A stretch of DNA of 18,930 bases from Planctomycetota bacterium (GTDB lineage: Bacteria; Planctomycetota; Phycisphaerae; Phycisphaerales; Phycisphaeraceae), in assembly GCA_029267795.1 (NCBI GenBank), contig JAJUHR010000005.1, forward strand, positions 1 to 18,930, read 5' to 3'. The notes under the pieces are model-generated. The model saw nothing but the letters and a program-made list of their open reading frames with translations, was not told where the DNA came from and did no database searches. This document shows positions 1 to 7,406 of this stretch, piece by piece. A program made the position numbers and the translations under genes. Position 1 is the first letter of the stretch; every line of letters starts with the position of its first letter.

Positions 1-266
1 GCCCACCAAGACCCGGCCGCGGCGGCGGTGGCGGCGACAAGAAAGCTCAGCCAGGCCCATCGTCTGGTGCGGGTGGCCCACGCGTGTCGCCCGGCGGCGA
101 TCGCCACGAGGGCGTCGAGGGCAGCGGTCGTGCCCACGATGACGGGAGGCGGTTGGAAAAGCCTCCACCACCAGAAAACCGCGGCGCCCACTTGGATCAG
201 TAGCCAAGCCGAGGCCAGCAGCGCGGCGAAATCGACTTTGGGCTTGCGTTCGAGGGTGGATTTCAT
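1..266 (-). CDS. Membrane protein of unknown function, 3' part beyond window edge
   Basis: An open frame of 88 codons starts at the ATG at 266-264 and runs off the left edge, so only the N-terminus is seen. It begins MKSTLERKPKVDF and then has three hydrophobic stretches at about residues 13-33, 40-57 and 69-87. The first ends in a Trp cluster (FWWW). Basic residues lie before the first stretch and between the second and third (RHAWATRTRRW). This reads as a polytopic inner-membrane protein. Its ATG overlaps the TGA of the upstream ABC ATPase gene as ATGA, which suggests translational coupling and a shared complex or process. It does not look like the start of a standard ABC-2 permease and I do not recognise the family. 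A role as a membrane partner of the ATPase is inference from the overlap only. Confidence 0.65.
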   Translation of the reverse strand, partial: MKSTLERKPKVDFAALLASAWLLIQVGAAVFWWWRLFQPPPVIVGTTAALDALVAIAAGRHAWATRTRRWAWLSFLVAATAAAAGSWW

Positions 267-1588
267 GGCGAGCTCCGCGGGTGGTCGGGGTTGTCGGATT
301 GCGGGTTGTCCCGAAGGGCGTGGTTCGCGGAGGGTTCGTCGGGGTTGGTTGCCGGGTGGTTCGGCGCTGCTGTGTGTGCGGACAATGAGTCGATCAGGGT
401 TCGGTCGGGCTGCTCAGTCTCGGGCGGCTGGGGGGTCGGTAAGGCGGCCGGCGCGGGGGCGGGTTGCCCAGGGAAAGGGGTGAGGGCCGGGGTGGTTCGT
501 GTGCTTGCGCCGGTTGGGGTGGCGGTCGTGCTCGTGGGGGGGTGAACAAGCGTTTCGATCAGGGCGGCGCTGCCGGCGCCGTCGGGCGAGCTTGTCGCGG
601 CTGCGTTGTGGTCGCCGTCGTGCTCGATGAGGAAGCTGGCGATCCGGCCACCGGAGGCGGCGCCGCTGGTGGCTGCCCCCTCGTTCTGGGCTTGGCGTAC
701 GATGTCGAGGAAGAGCGATTCGAGCTTGAGGCGGGGGCGATCGACGCATTCGATGTACCGGCCGCGGCTTTGCAGCAGGGCGTCGATCTGTTCGAGGGTG
801 TGGGCGTCGAGGCTCTGGGTCTGGATGGTAGTGACGTCCTGGCGGACCAGGAGGTGGTCGACGGTGCCGACGGTGCGTATGCGGCCTCCGAACATGATGG
901 CGACGCGTTGGCAGACGTCCTCGACGTCGGCGAGCAGGTGGGAGCAGAGCAGGACGGTCTTGCCGCGGCGGGCGAGTTCCAGGAGCAGGTCCTTGAACTG
1001 GCGGGTGCCGATGGGGTCCAGGCCGCTGGTCGGTTCGTCGAGGATCAGCAGCTGGGGGTCGTTGATCAGGGCCTGGGCCAAGCCGAGGCGGCGCTGCATA
1101 CCTTTGGAGTATTCGCCGACGGGGCGGTGGCGGACGGCCTGGAGCCCGACCATCTCCAAGAGCGTATCGGTGCGTTGGCGGCGGACGCGTCGGGGCAGGC
1201 CGAAGAGCTGGCCGCAGTAGTCCAGGGTTTCCTGGGCGTTGAGGAAGCGGTAGAGGTAGGACTCTTCGGGGAGGTAGCCGATCTGCCGCTTGGTGATCAC
1301 GTCCTGGGGTTGTTTGCCGAGCACCAGGACCCGGCCGGCGGTGGGGCGGAGCAGGCCCAGGAGCATCTTGATGGTGGTCGATTTGCCCGACCCGTTGGGG
1401 CCCAGGAGCCCGAAGACCTCGCCGCGATGGACTTCCAGGTCGACCCTGTCGACGGCGCAGACCCGCTGGCGCATCCAGAAATCGCGAAATACCTTGGTCA
1501 GGCCGACGGCCTTGACGACGGGGTCGGTCCCGCGGGTGGTGGCGGCGGGTTCGCTGCTTTGGGTGTTTGGGAGCGTGGCTGAGGTCAT
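263..1588 (-). CDS. ABC transporter ATP-binding protein (ABC-2 type) with long low-complexity C-terminal tail
   Basis: Nucleotide-binding subunit of an ABC transporter, expected on the cytoplasmic face. From the ATG at 1588 the protein has 441 residues. Walker A is GPNGSGKST at 63-71, the signature YSKGMQRR is at 160-167, Walker B LLILDEP is at 180-186, and the H-loop His is at 217. The Q-loop region reads IGYLPEESYLY, typical of ABC-2/CcmA-like ATPases that drive drug, lipid or polysaccharide export. The ATPase domain ends near residue 300. The remaining 135 or so residues are a Pro/Thr/Ala-rich, probably disordered tail, unusual for this family. A GTG at 1690 overlaps the upstream stop as GTGA and would add 34 residues (475 aa). 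I prefer 1588 because the extra residues are atypical, but then a 98-bp leader remains, with an AT-rich patch at 1655-1668. A divergent ABC-2 permease gene at 6299-7282 is the likely membrane partner. Confidence 0.9.
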   Translation of the reverse strand: MTSATLPNTQSSEPAATTRGTDPVVKAVGLTKVFRDFWMRQRVCAVDRVDLEVHRGEVFGLLGPNGSGKSTTIKMLLGLLRPTAGRVLVLGKQPQDVITKRQIGYLPEESYLYRFLNAQETLDYCGQLFGLPRRVRRQRTDTLLEMVGLQAVRHRPVGEYSKGMQRRLGLAQALINDPQLLILDEPTSGLDPIGTRQFKDLLLELARRGKTVLLCSHLLADVEDVCQRVAIMFGGRIRTVGTVDHLLVRQDVTTIQTQSLDAHTLEQIDALLQSRGRYIECVDRPRLKLESLFLDIVRQAQNEGAATSGAASGGRIASFLIEHDGDHNAAATSSPDGAGSAALIETLVHPPTSTTATPTGASTRTTPALTPFPGQPAPAPAALPTPQPPETEQPDRTLIDSLSAHTAAPNHPATNPDEPSANHALRDNPQSDNPDHPRSSP

Positions 1589-1686
1589 CGGGGTTCGCGT
1601 CGTCTCTTGTGCTCCGTACGGGCGGGGGTGGGTGCTGGCCGGCCGATACGAGGGCAATTTATTTACTGCGGGAGGCCCTTTCCCGT

Positions 1687-2982
1687 TCACTGGTTTTCGG
1701 TTTGTTCCACGGTGAGGCGTTTCTTTTCTCGCTCGATGCCGACGGCGGGGTTGCGGTTGAGCTCGAGCAGGGTTTGGCCGGGGGGGAGGTAGATGGTCTC
1801 CACGTCGCCGGTGAGGATCTGCTCCTTGGTTTGTTGCCAGAGCTGGTTCAGGACGATCGAGGGGTTTTGGCGGTATTGGGGCAGGAGGCTGGTGAGGCGT
1901 TCGGCGTCGGCGCGGAGTTGGGCGACGGCCTGGGTGCGGTAGGTCTGGGCTTCGTGGATCAGCTCGGCGACTTGGCCGCCGATGGCGTAGTCGTGCCCGG
2001 CGGCGGTGATGTGCAGGTCGGTGAACGCCCGCTGGAGCTGGCGGTCCAGTTCTGAGGCGAGGCGGGGGTCGCCATCATGCGCGGCAGCGGCTTCGTAGCG
2101 ATTAATCATCGCCAGCAGAGGCGGATAGGCTTCGCCTGCGGCGCTACCGAGGATGCTGTCCCGTTGCTCGTAGGCTTCTTCGAGCAGTTTGGTGCGTTCG
2201 CTTTCGGCGTTGAGGGCGGCTTGCACGGTTGTGCGGACGGAAAGGGGGTACGCGGCGTCTTTGAGTGAGAGGGTGACGATCCGGATGCCGGTGCCCATGG
2301 CGTCGAGGGCGGCCTGGGCGCTGGCGCGGGCGGCGTCGATGTTCTGGGGCTTCATGAGGCTGTCGGAGGGGGTCTGGGCGACCGTGGCGACGATGCCCTG
2401 CTCGGCGGCGGTGAGCACCAGGCGGCGGGCGGTGTTCGGGTCGGCGACGCGGGAGGCGTAGCGGACGACGTCGGCGACGGCGTAAGTGACCGACCAGCGG
2501 GCGTGGATGATGTTCGCGTCGCCGGTGAGCAGGGAGCCGTCTTTCTCCGGGTCCAGCGGGCCGGCTTTGCCCGCCAGCTCGGCGGCGGTCTTTCCCACCT
2601 CGGAGGGGGGAAGCTCGTACCAGAACTGGCGGGTGAGCTCGATCTGCTGGGGGGAGGTGGGGACGAGGATGACGCGTTCGATGGGGAACGGAAGGGTGAA
2701 ATACGGGCCACCGGGCTCGAGCACCTGCTCGCCGGGTTCGCCGACGATTCGGCCGAACCGGATCCGCACGGCTTTTTCCTGCTCGCGGACGTTGACCAGG
2801 CCGCTGAGGAAGAGGTAGTACGCCAGGAGCACGACGATCGCCGCCCGCAGCAGCCAGAAGCTGACTCGCAGGGCGTCGGCGACGGCCTCGTGGGCTTGGG
2901 TGGCGGGCTGGTCGGGGGCGGCGGGGGGAGCCGCGGCCGCGACGGGCCGGGGTGGGCGAGGTGTGTGTACGCGTGGGGTCAT
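1687..2982 (-). CDS. SPFH/band 7 family membrane protein (HflK-like), third of three
   Basis: Predicted 431 residues. The N-terminus is Pro/Ala-rich (about 1-35), followed by one membrane segment at about 42-61 and an SPFH/band 7 domain beginning VNVREQEKAVRIRFGRIVG at about 63-81. The early SPFH strand PGGPYFTLPFPIERV follows at 90-104. Near 238-275, LSLKDAAYPLSVRTTV and an Ala/Glu-rich helix match the end of HflK/HflC-type domains. A Pro-rich cytosolic N-terminus before a single membrane helix is the HflK arrangement. Known family members form large membrane-anchored cages and modulate the FtsH protease; here no ftsH is adjacent. The ATG at 2982 overlaps the upstream hflC-like stop as ATGA. 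The stop at 1687 overlaps a possible GTG start of the ABC ATPase. The family is clear; the role in this organism is inferred only. Confidence 0.88.
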   Translation of the reverse strand: MTPRVHTPRPPRPVAAAAPPAAPDQPATQAHEAVADALRVSFWLLRAAIVVLLAYYLFLSGLVNVREQEKAVRIRFGRIVGEPGEQVLEPGGPYFTLPFPIERVILVPTSPQQIELTRQFWYELPPSEVGKTAAELAGKAGPLDPEKDGSLLTGDANIIHARWSVTYAVADVVRYASRVADPNTARRLVLTAAEQGIVATVAQTPSDSLMKPQNIDAARASAQAALDAMGTGIRIVTLSLKDAAYPLSVRTTVQAALNAESERTKLLEEAYEQRDSILGSAAGEAYPPLLAMINRYEAAAAHDGDPRLASELDRQLQRAFTDLHITAAGHDYAIGGQVAELIHEAQTYRTQAVAQLRADAERLTSLLPQYRQNPSIVLNQLWQQTKEQILTGDVETIYLPPGQTLLELNRNPAVGIEREKKRLTVEQTENQ

Positions 2983-3920
2983 CGGTTGGTATCGGGAGCG
3001 GGTGCGGGCGGGGTCGCGAGGTTGGACTCCTGGAGCGTGCCCTGGCCGAATAATTCGTCGAGGGAGAGTTGGTCGGAGTCGAGCACGAAGGTGGTGTTGT
3101 GGGGGAGGATCGTCCGGAGGGTCTCGATTTTTCGGAGGAAGATCGCCAGCGGCTCGTCCTGGTTGAACACGGCGTAATACTGGGCGGCCTCCTGGTCGCC
3201 CTGGGCGCGGATGGATTGGGCGCACCGCTGGGCGAAGGCGAGGATGCGTTTCTGAGCGGACAGGGCCTCGCTCTTGATGGTGGCGGCCTGGGCCTTGCCG
3301 GAGGCGCGGGCGCTGGCGGCGAGGCGCTGGCGTGTTTGGCGCATGGTTTCGAAGACCTTGGCGGTGGACTCGGCGGGCAGGACGAGGCGGCGGATGCCGA
3401 CGTGCTCGGCCTGGATGCCCCAGTTCAACGCCGCCAGTTGCCCGCGGAGGCCGGCGAGGATGCGGGCCTCGATGTCGGCGAGTTTGACCTGGGCCGGGTC
3501 GGTGTTGACCAGTTCGTCCATGTTGTGCAGTCCCAACGAGCCGCTGACCTGCTCGCTGAGCAGCGGGGCGAGCTTGTCCGCGGCGGCCTGCAAGTTTTCC
3601 AGCTCGATGAAGAACCGCAGGGGGTCGTCGATGCGCCAGGCGAGGTAGGCCTGGACGGCGACGCTCTTGCCGTCGCGGGTCTGGAGCTGTTCGAGGCGGT
3701 GCTCGAGCAACTGGATGCGGGTCGAGTAGCGGGTGACCTTCTGGATCGGCCAGGGCCACTTGAACTTGAGCCCCGGCTCGCGCTGCACGCTGGTGGCGGA
3801 GGCTTTGTCGAACGTGGTCACGATGGCGACTTGGTCGTAACGCGCCTGGTACGTGAACATGTACACGAGCAGGCAGGCCACCACGGTCGTGCCGACGATG
3901 ATGCTCCAACGGTTTTTCAT
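2979..3920 (-). CDS. hflC: HflC-like SPFH/band 7 protein
   Basis: Predicted 313 residues, close to the usual HflC length. It begins MKNRWSIIVG with one membrane helix at about 7-23. The SPFH domain follows (YDQVAIVTTFDKASATSV at 28-45; EPGLKFKWPWPIQKV at 48-62, which matches the HflC-type pattern of a Gly-Leu followed by an aromatic/Trp-Pro segment before the first core strand). ARILAGLRGQLAALNWGI at 152-169 and the long Ala/Arg/Glu-rich helix from 185 to 245 are typical of the C-terminal half. In characterised bacteria HflC pairs with HflK in a periplasm-facing cage around FtsH. Here it sits 87 bp after an HflK-like gene and overlaps the next SPFH gene by ATGA, so a hetero-oligomer with both neighbours is likely. 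The symbol denotes family resemblance, not proven function. Confidence 0.85.
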   Translation of the reverse strand: MKNRWSIIVGTTVVACLLVYMFTYQARYDQVAIVTTFDKASATSVQREPGLKFKWPWPIQKVTRYSTRIQLLEHRLEQLQTRDGKSVAVQAYLAWRIDDPLRFFIELENLQAAADKLAPLLSEQVSGSLGLHNMDELVNTDPAQVKLADIEARILAGLRGQLAALNWGIQAEHVGIRRLVLPAESTAKVFETMRQTRQRLAASARASGKAQAATIKSEALSAQKRILAFAQRCAQSIRAQGDQEAAQYYAVFNQDEPLAIFLRKIETLRTILPHNTTFVLDSDQLSLDELFGQGTLQESNLATPPAPAPDTNR

Positions 3921-4007
3921 GGCGGGCCCTTGTTGCCTTGGCCGGGCGGTGCCGGCTGTGGGTTCGTCCGCGGGCGGGTGAGGCCCGGCGGGGCGTGGGT
4001 GTTGCGG

Positions 4008-6131
4008 CTACTGCGGCTGAGTGAACACGGTGTCGATGGTGGAGGCGGCGTCCTTCAGGTCGAGGCGGAAGGTAGGCGGCAAGCCGCGGTTGACGGCCAC
4101 GACGTACTTGCGGGCGCCGGAGAGTCCATCGGCCAAGGCTTTGAGGTATTGGCTGGCGCGGTAGTACCGCGGCGCGGTGCGGTACGCGGCCAGCTCGAAC
4201 CGGAACCGCTCGGCCTTGCCGCGCTCGGCCATGACCCGTTGCCAGCGGTCCGCCAGGGCTTCGTAGACGATCTGGGCGGCCTGGCCCCGCGAGGCGATCA
4301 GCAGGCGCTCGATCTGGGCTTCTTTCAAGGCGATCTGCTGTTGCAGGCTTTGCGTGGTGGGGTCGTCCGGGGCTTGATCCAGGGCCTCGGCAAGCTGTTG
4401 CAGCTCGATGATCTGGCGGTCGATCTGCAGCGCCTCTTCGCGCGAGCCGGCCACCGAGGCCAGGGTCTCGATGGCCTCCTGGCGGGCGCTCTCGACCAGG
4501 GCGGCGCGCTCCTGCTGGGCGTCGATCTGTTCGAGGAACGCGGCGGCCACGCCCTCTTCGTCGGGCGGGTGGACGGAGGTCAGGCCCACGAACAGGATCT
4601 GCAGGCCCAAGCCGAGGCGGTCGACCTCGGCCTGCAGGGCGGTTTGCAGCTCGGCGGCGGCTTGAGCGCGACCCGAGCCCAGCAGCGTGTCGATGTCCTT
4701 GGTGAGGAAGCAGGCGTTGGTGGCGCGGTCGGCCAGGGCTGCCAGGAGCTGGGTCGGGTCCTCGGCGGTGCTGAGGTACTTGGCTGTGTCCGTGACGCGG
4801 TATTGGACCACGAGCTGGGCGCCAACCAGAGATAGCCCCTGGCCTGCGGACGGGCTGGGACGGCCGGGGGGGGCCGTGGGGGCTTGCCCTGCCAGCGGCG
4901 TGGGGGCGACGATCAGGTAGTCGCCTTTGGGGACGTTCGATCCGGTCCACAGGAGGGGGCGGCTCGGGTCCTGCGGCACCGGGTCGGAGCCGACGTAGAC
5001 CTGCTGGACGCGCCCGGCGGGGTGCTTCCAGGCGCGGCCGATCGGCCAGGGTGGCTTGACGTGCAAGCCGGGGCCCAGCGGTTGCCCCACGATCGCGCCG
5101 AAGCGGGTGACGATCGCCTGTTCGTGCGGCGCGACGATCACCAAGCTGCTGAGGGCGATCAGCGCCGCCAAGCCCACGGCGATCAGCGGGACGATCCACT
5201 GGGAGAGTAGCTGATAGAACCAGCTGCGGGACACCTCGAAGCCGAATTGGTAGTTCAAGGCGTCGCTGATCGCCTCGGCGATTGACTGGGGGCTGGTGAG
5301 CCAGCCGAGCAGGCGGCTGTCGAACGCGGGGCGGTCGACTTGTCCTGGGCGTCGGGGTCGGTAGAAGCTCAGCAGCAGGATCAGCAGGGTCTCGATGCCC
5401 AAGACCAGCAGGCATGCGGGGATGACGAACCCGCCGAGGTAAGCCAGCGGCGCCGGTTCGCCGTAGTGGGCGGCGACGGCGCCGACGAAGCAGAGCAGCA
5501 CCGAGAGGACGTTGCCCATGAGGTAGGTGGCCCCCCCGCGGAGCAGCCGGCACTGCGCGACCTGGGTCATCCCCGACTGGTAGCGCGCGACGACGAAGCC
5601 GACGAAGGCAATGGCGATCAGCGCGGCCATGATGGCGGCGGTGTCGACCCCATCGCGCAAGGCGGTGGTGACCAGGGTGGTTTGGGACCAGGCGTGTGCG
5701 GCGCTGCGCAGGAGCAAGCCCCCGGCCACGATCAGGTGAATTGCGACGGCGAAGCTGGCTGCGCCCAAGCCCCAGCGGTAGAGGTGTTGCAGGCGGTTGC
5801 GTGCCAGGTTCAGCTCGTCGGCGCGCTGGTCGAACGGGGCTGCGGAGGCGGGTTCGGCTGCGGCGAAGCGTTCGGCCTCCATGGCCTCGACGCGCTCGAT
5901 GCGGTGCTGATGGAATAGGATGAGCAGGATCGCCCACACCACCAGTCCCCCGCCGAGGTGCAGCGCGGCGCCGGTCAAGGCCGGGCTGCCGGCGTACAGG
6001 CTCAGCAGGGTCATGGCGACCGTCAGGCCCGCCTGAACGAGCAGGCCCACCCGTGAGGCGGATACCGCCCTGCGGTAAATCTGAGGGGAGCCCTCGGGCT
6101 GAAACGGGGGCTTTTTCATGCGGCCGCCCAT
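4008..6131 (-). CDS. hflK: HflK-like SPFH protein with extra N-terminal polytopic membrane domain
   Basis: Predicted 707 residues, much longer than the roughly 400 of ordinary HflK. The first 260 residues hold about six hydrophobic segments (near 25-47, 52-73, 120-142, 163-183, 203-222 and 229-255). A seventh membrane helix at 311-334 leads directly into the SPFH domain (VAPHEQAIVTRFGAIVGQ at 333-350; GPGLHVKPPWPIGRAWKHP at 353-371). A Pro/Ala-rich insert at 410-430 and a Gln/Glu/Ala-rich coiled-coil stretch at about 530-620 follow. Start choice is uncertain: the ATG at 6131 gives MGGRMKKPP, and a second in-frame ATG at 6119 gives MKKPP; neither has a strong ribosome site. It is the first gene of the leftward operon, facing a divergent ABC permease. 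The SPFH part is clear; I do not recognise the N-terminal membrane domain. Confidence 0.85.
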   Translation of the reverse strand: MGGRMKKPPFQPEGSPQIYRRAVSASRVGLLVQAGLTVAMTLLSLYAGSPALTGAALHLGGGLVVWAILLILFHQHRIERVEAMEAERFAAAEPASAAPFDQRADELNLARNRLQHLYRWGLGAASFAVAIHLIVAGGLLLRSAAHAWSQTTLVTTALRDGVDTAAIMAALIAIAFVGFVVARYQSGMTQVAQCRLLRGGATYLMGNVLSVLLCFVGAVAAHYGEPAPLAYLGGFVIPACLLVLGIETLLILLLSFYRPRRPGQVDRPAFDSRLLGWLTSPQSIAEAISDALNYQFGFEVSRSWFYQLLSQWIVPLIAVGLAALIALSSLVIVAPHEQAIVTRFGAIVGQPLGPGLHVKPPWPIGRAWKHPAGRVQQVYVGSDPVPQDPSRPLLWTGSNVPKGDYLIVAPTPLAGQAPTAPPGRPSPSAGQGLSLVGAQLVVQYRVTDTAKYLSTAEDPTQLLAALADRATNACFLTKDIDTLLGSGRAQAAAELQTALQAEVDRLGLGLQILFVGLTSVHPPDEEGVAAAFLEQIDAQQERAALVESARQEAIETLASVAGSREEALQIDRQIIELQQLAEALDQAPDDPTTQSLQQQIALKEAQIERLLIASRGQAAQIVYEALADRWQRVMAERGKAERFRFELAAYRTAPRYYRASQYLKALADGLSGARKYVVAVNRGLPPTFRLDLKDAASTIDTVFTQPQ

Positions 6132-6298
6132 CGACGTGGGGTTAATGATCTGCGCATCTTGTCACCGGTCCGGTCGGCGTCGGCGATCCACCTTGCCGCG
6201 GGCGGGACGGACGGGCCATCGTGACCGCTATGGCGGCGTAAGATGGTGGAGAGGCGCGGGGGTTCGATGCGCGTCCTGATTCGCCCTGCCATCATGCT
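6132..6298. promoter_or_regulatory. Divergent intergenic region between SPFH operon and ABC permease
   Basis: These 167 bp separate the starts of two divergent genes, so both promoters should lie here if nothing initiates inside the genes. On the plus strand a TAAGAT hexamer at 6239-6244 resembles a -10 box, but no good -35 box lies 16-18 bp upstream. On the minus strand GTGACA followed by AT-containing sequence is present, but the spacing is wrong for a classical promoter. No operator-like inverted repeat stands out. The assignment rests on gene orientation alone. Confidence 0.4.
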
Positions 6299-7282
6299 AT
6301 GTTCCAACAACTGCTTGTCATCGCGGGCAACACGTTCAAGGAGGGTATCCGCCAACCGGTGTACGCGGTGCTGACCTTGGTGGCGCTGCTGGCGCTGGGC
6401 CTGAACCCTTCGCTGGCGGCTTTTACCCTCGACGATGATAACCGTCTGCTGATCGACATTGGGCTTAGCACGCTGCTGGTGGCGGGGCTGCTGCTGGCGG
6501 GGTTCACCGCGACGGCTGTGCTGGGGAGGGAGCTGGACCACAAGACGGTGCTGACGGTGATCAGCAAGCCCGTCAGCCGGCCACTGTTTATCGTTGGCAA
6601 GTACGTGGGGGTGGTGGCGGCGGTGGCGGTGGCGTACTGGACGCTGGGCGTGGTGTTCCTGCTGAGCGTCCGCCACGGGGTGCTCCAGACCGCCAGGGAC
6701 GCGGTGGACGGTCCGGTGGTGGTGTTGGGGGTTGGCGCTGCGGTGGTTTCTCTGGCGGGGGCGGCGCTGGGGAACTACTGGTATCGATGGGTTTTCGGGT
6801 CGAGCCTGGTATTGAGCCTGGCGGCGCTCGAATCGTTGGCGTACGGCCTGGTGCTGTGCATCGACCGGGATTGGGCGTTTCAGCCGATCGGCACCGAGTT
6901 TGCCAAGAACGGGGGTCAGTTGCCCCAGTTGGTGCTGGCGTTGCTGCTGAACTTCGAATCGCTGCTGGTGCTGACCGCCCTGGCGATCGCCGCGGCTACC
7001 CGGCTGGAGCGACTGATGACGCTGGCGGTGTGCGGCGTGGTGTTTGTGTTGGGGCTGGTCGGCGGGGGTTTGTTCGCGGCGGACCCGGGCGGGCGTGGGT
7101 GGGGCAAGGTGCTCGGCTTCGTGGTGCCCAACTTGCAGCTGCTTTGGGTGGGGGAGGCGCTGGGGCAGAGCCAGCGTCTTGGCGGCGGGTACGTCTTGCT
7201 GGCGGTGGCGTACGCGGGCCTGTTCGTGGTCGCTGTGCTGGCTGTGGCGGTGGCGCTGTTCCAGAGGCACGACGTGGGCTAA
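6299..7282 (+). CDS. ABC-2 type transporter permease
   Basis: Predicted 327 residues with about six to seven hydrophobic segments (near 20-37, 54-76, 98-122, 138-157, 165-187, 208-232, 239-259 and 297-320, two of them short). The stretch RELDHKTVLTVISKPVSRP at 77-95 followed by FIVGKYVG matches the cytosolic motif of ABC-2 permeases (Arg-Glu, Thr, then Ser-Lys-Pro-hydrophobic-Ser-Arg and a Gly-Lys). Such subunits form the membrane channel of exporters; the substrate cannot be told. The ATG at 6299 gives MFQQLLVIAGNTFKEGIRQP, a normal N-terminus for the family, with no clear ribosome site. No ATPase lies on the same strand; the ABC ATPase at 263-1588 on the other strand is the obvious candidate partner. 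This is the only clearly plus-strand protein gene in the window. Confidence 0.85.
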   Translation: MFQQLLVIAGNTFKEGIRQPVYAVLTLVALLALGLNPSLAAFTLDDDNRLLIDIGLSTLLVAGLLLAGFTATAVLGRELDHKTVLTVISKPVSRPLFIVGKYVGVVAAVAVAYWTLGVVFLLSVRHGVLQTARDAVDGPVVVLGVGAAVVSLAGAALGNYWYRWVFGSSLVLSLAALESLAYGLVLCIDRDWAFQPIGTEFAKNGGQLPQLVLALLLNFESLLVLTALAIAAATRLERLMTLAVCGVVFVLGLVGGGLFAADPGGRGWGKVLGFVVPNLQLLWVGEALGQSQRLGGGYVLLAVAYAGLFVVAVLAVAVALFQRHDVG

Positions 7283-7406
7283 AGCGTTTTGCGTACGGCT
7301 GTGGTGTTCTTCGGGGCGTAAAGCGCGGGGTTGGTACGGGCTCGAGGGTGTCGGGCTGATGGGCGCCGTTCTGGTTCGTATCCGGGTGGGCATGGAGGGG
7401 TGTCGC

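Noticed and set aside
464..1582. Plus-strand 372-codon open frame opposite the ABC ATPase
   Set aside because: It mirrors a gene with complete Walker motifs and is Gly/Ala/Val/Asp-rich without domains; long antisense frames are expected in this high-GC DNA.
3069..4835. Plus-strand 588-codon open frame opposite the SPFH genes
   Set aside because: It spans two real genes and their 87-bp gap on the other strand, and its translation is low-complexity without any recognisable motif.
2983..5937. Long N-terminal extension of the third SPFH frame, 1416 codons in all
   Set aside because: The part before the ATG at 2982 is Arg/Pro-rich shadow of the HflC- and HflK-like genes read in another frame.
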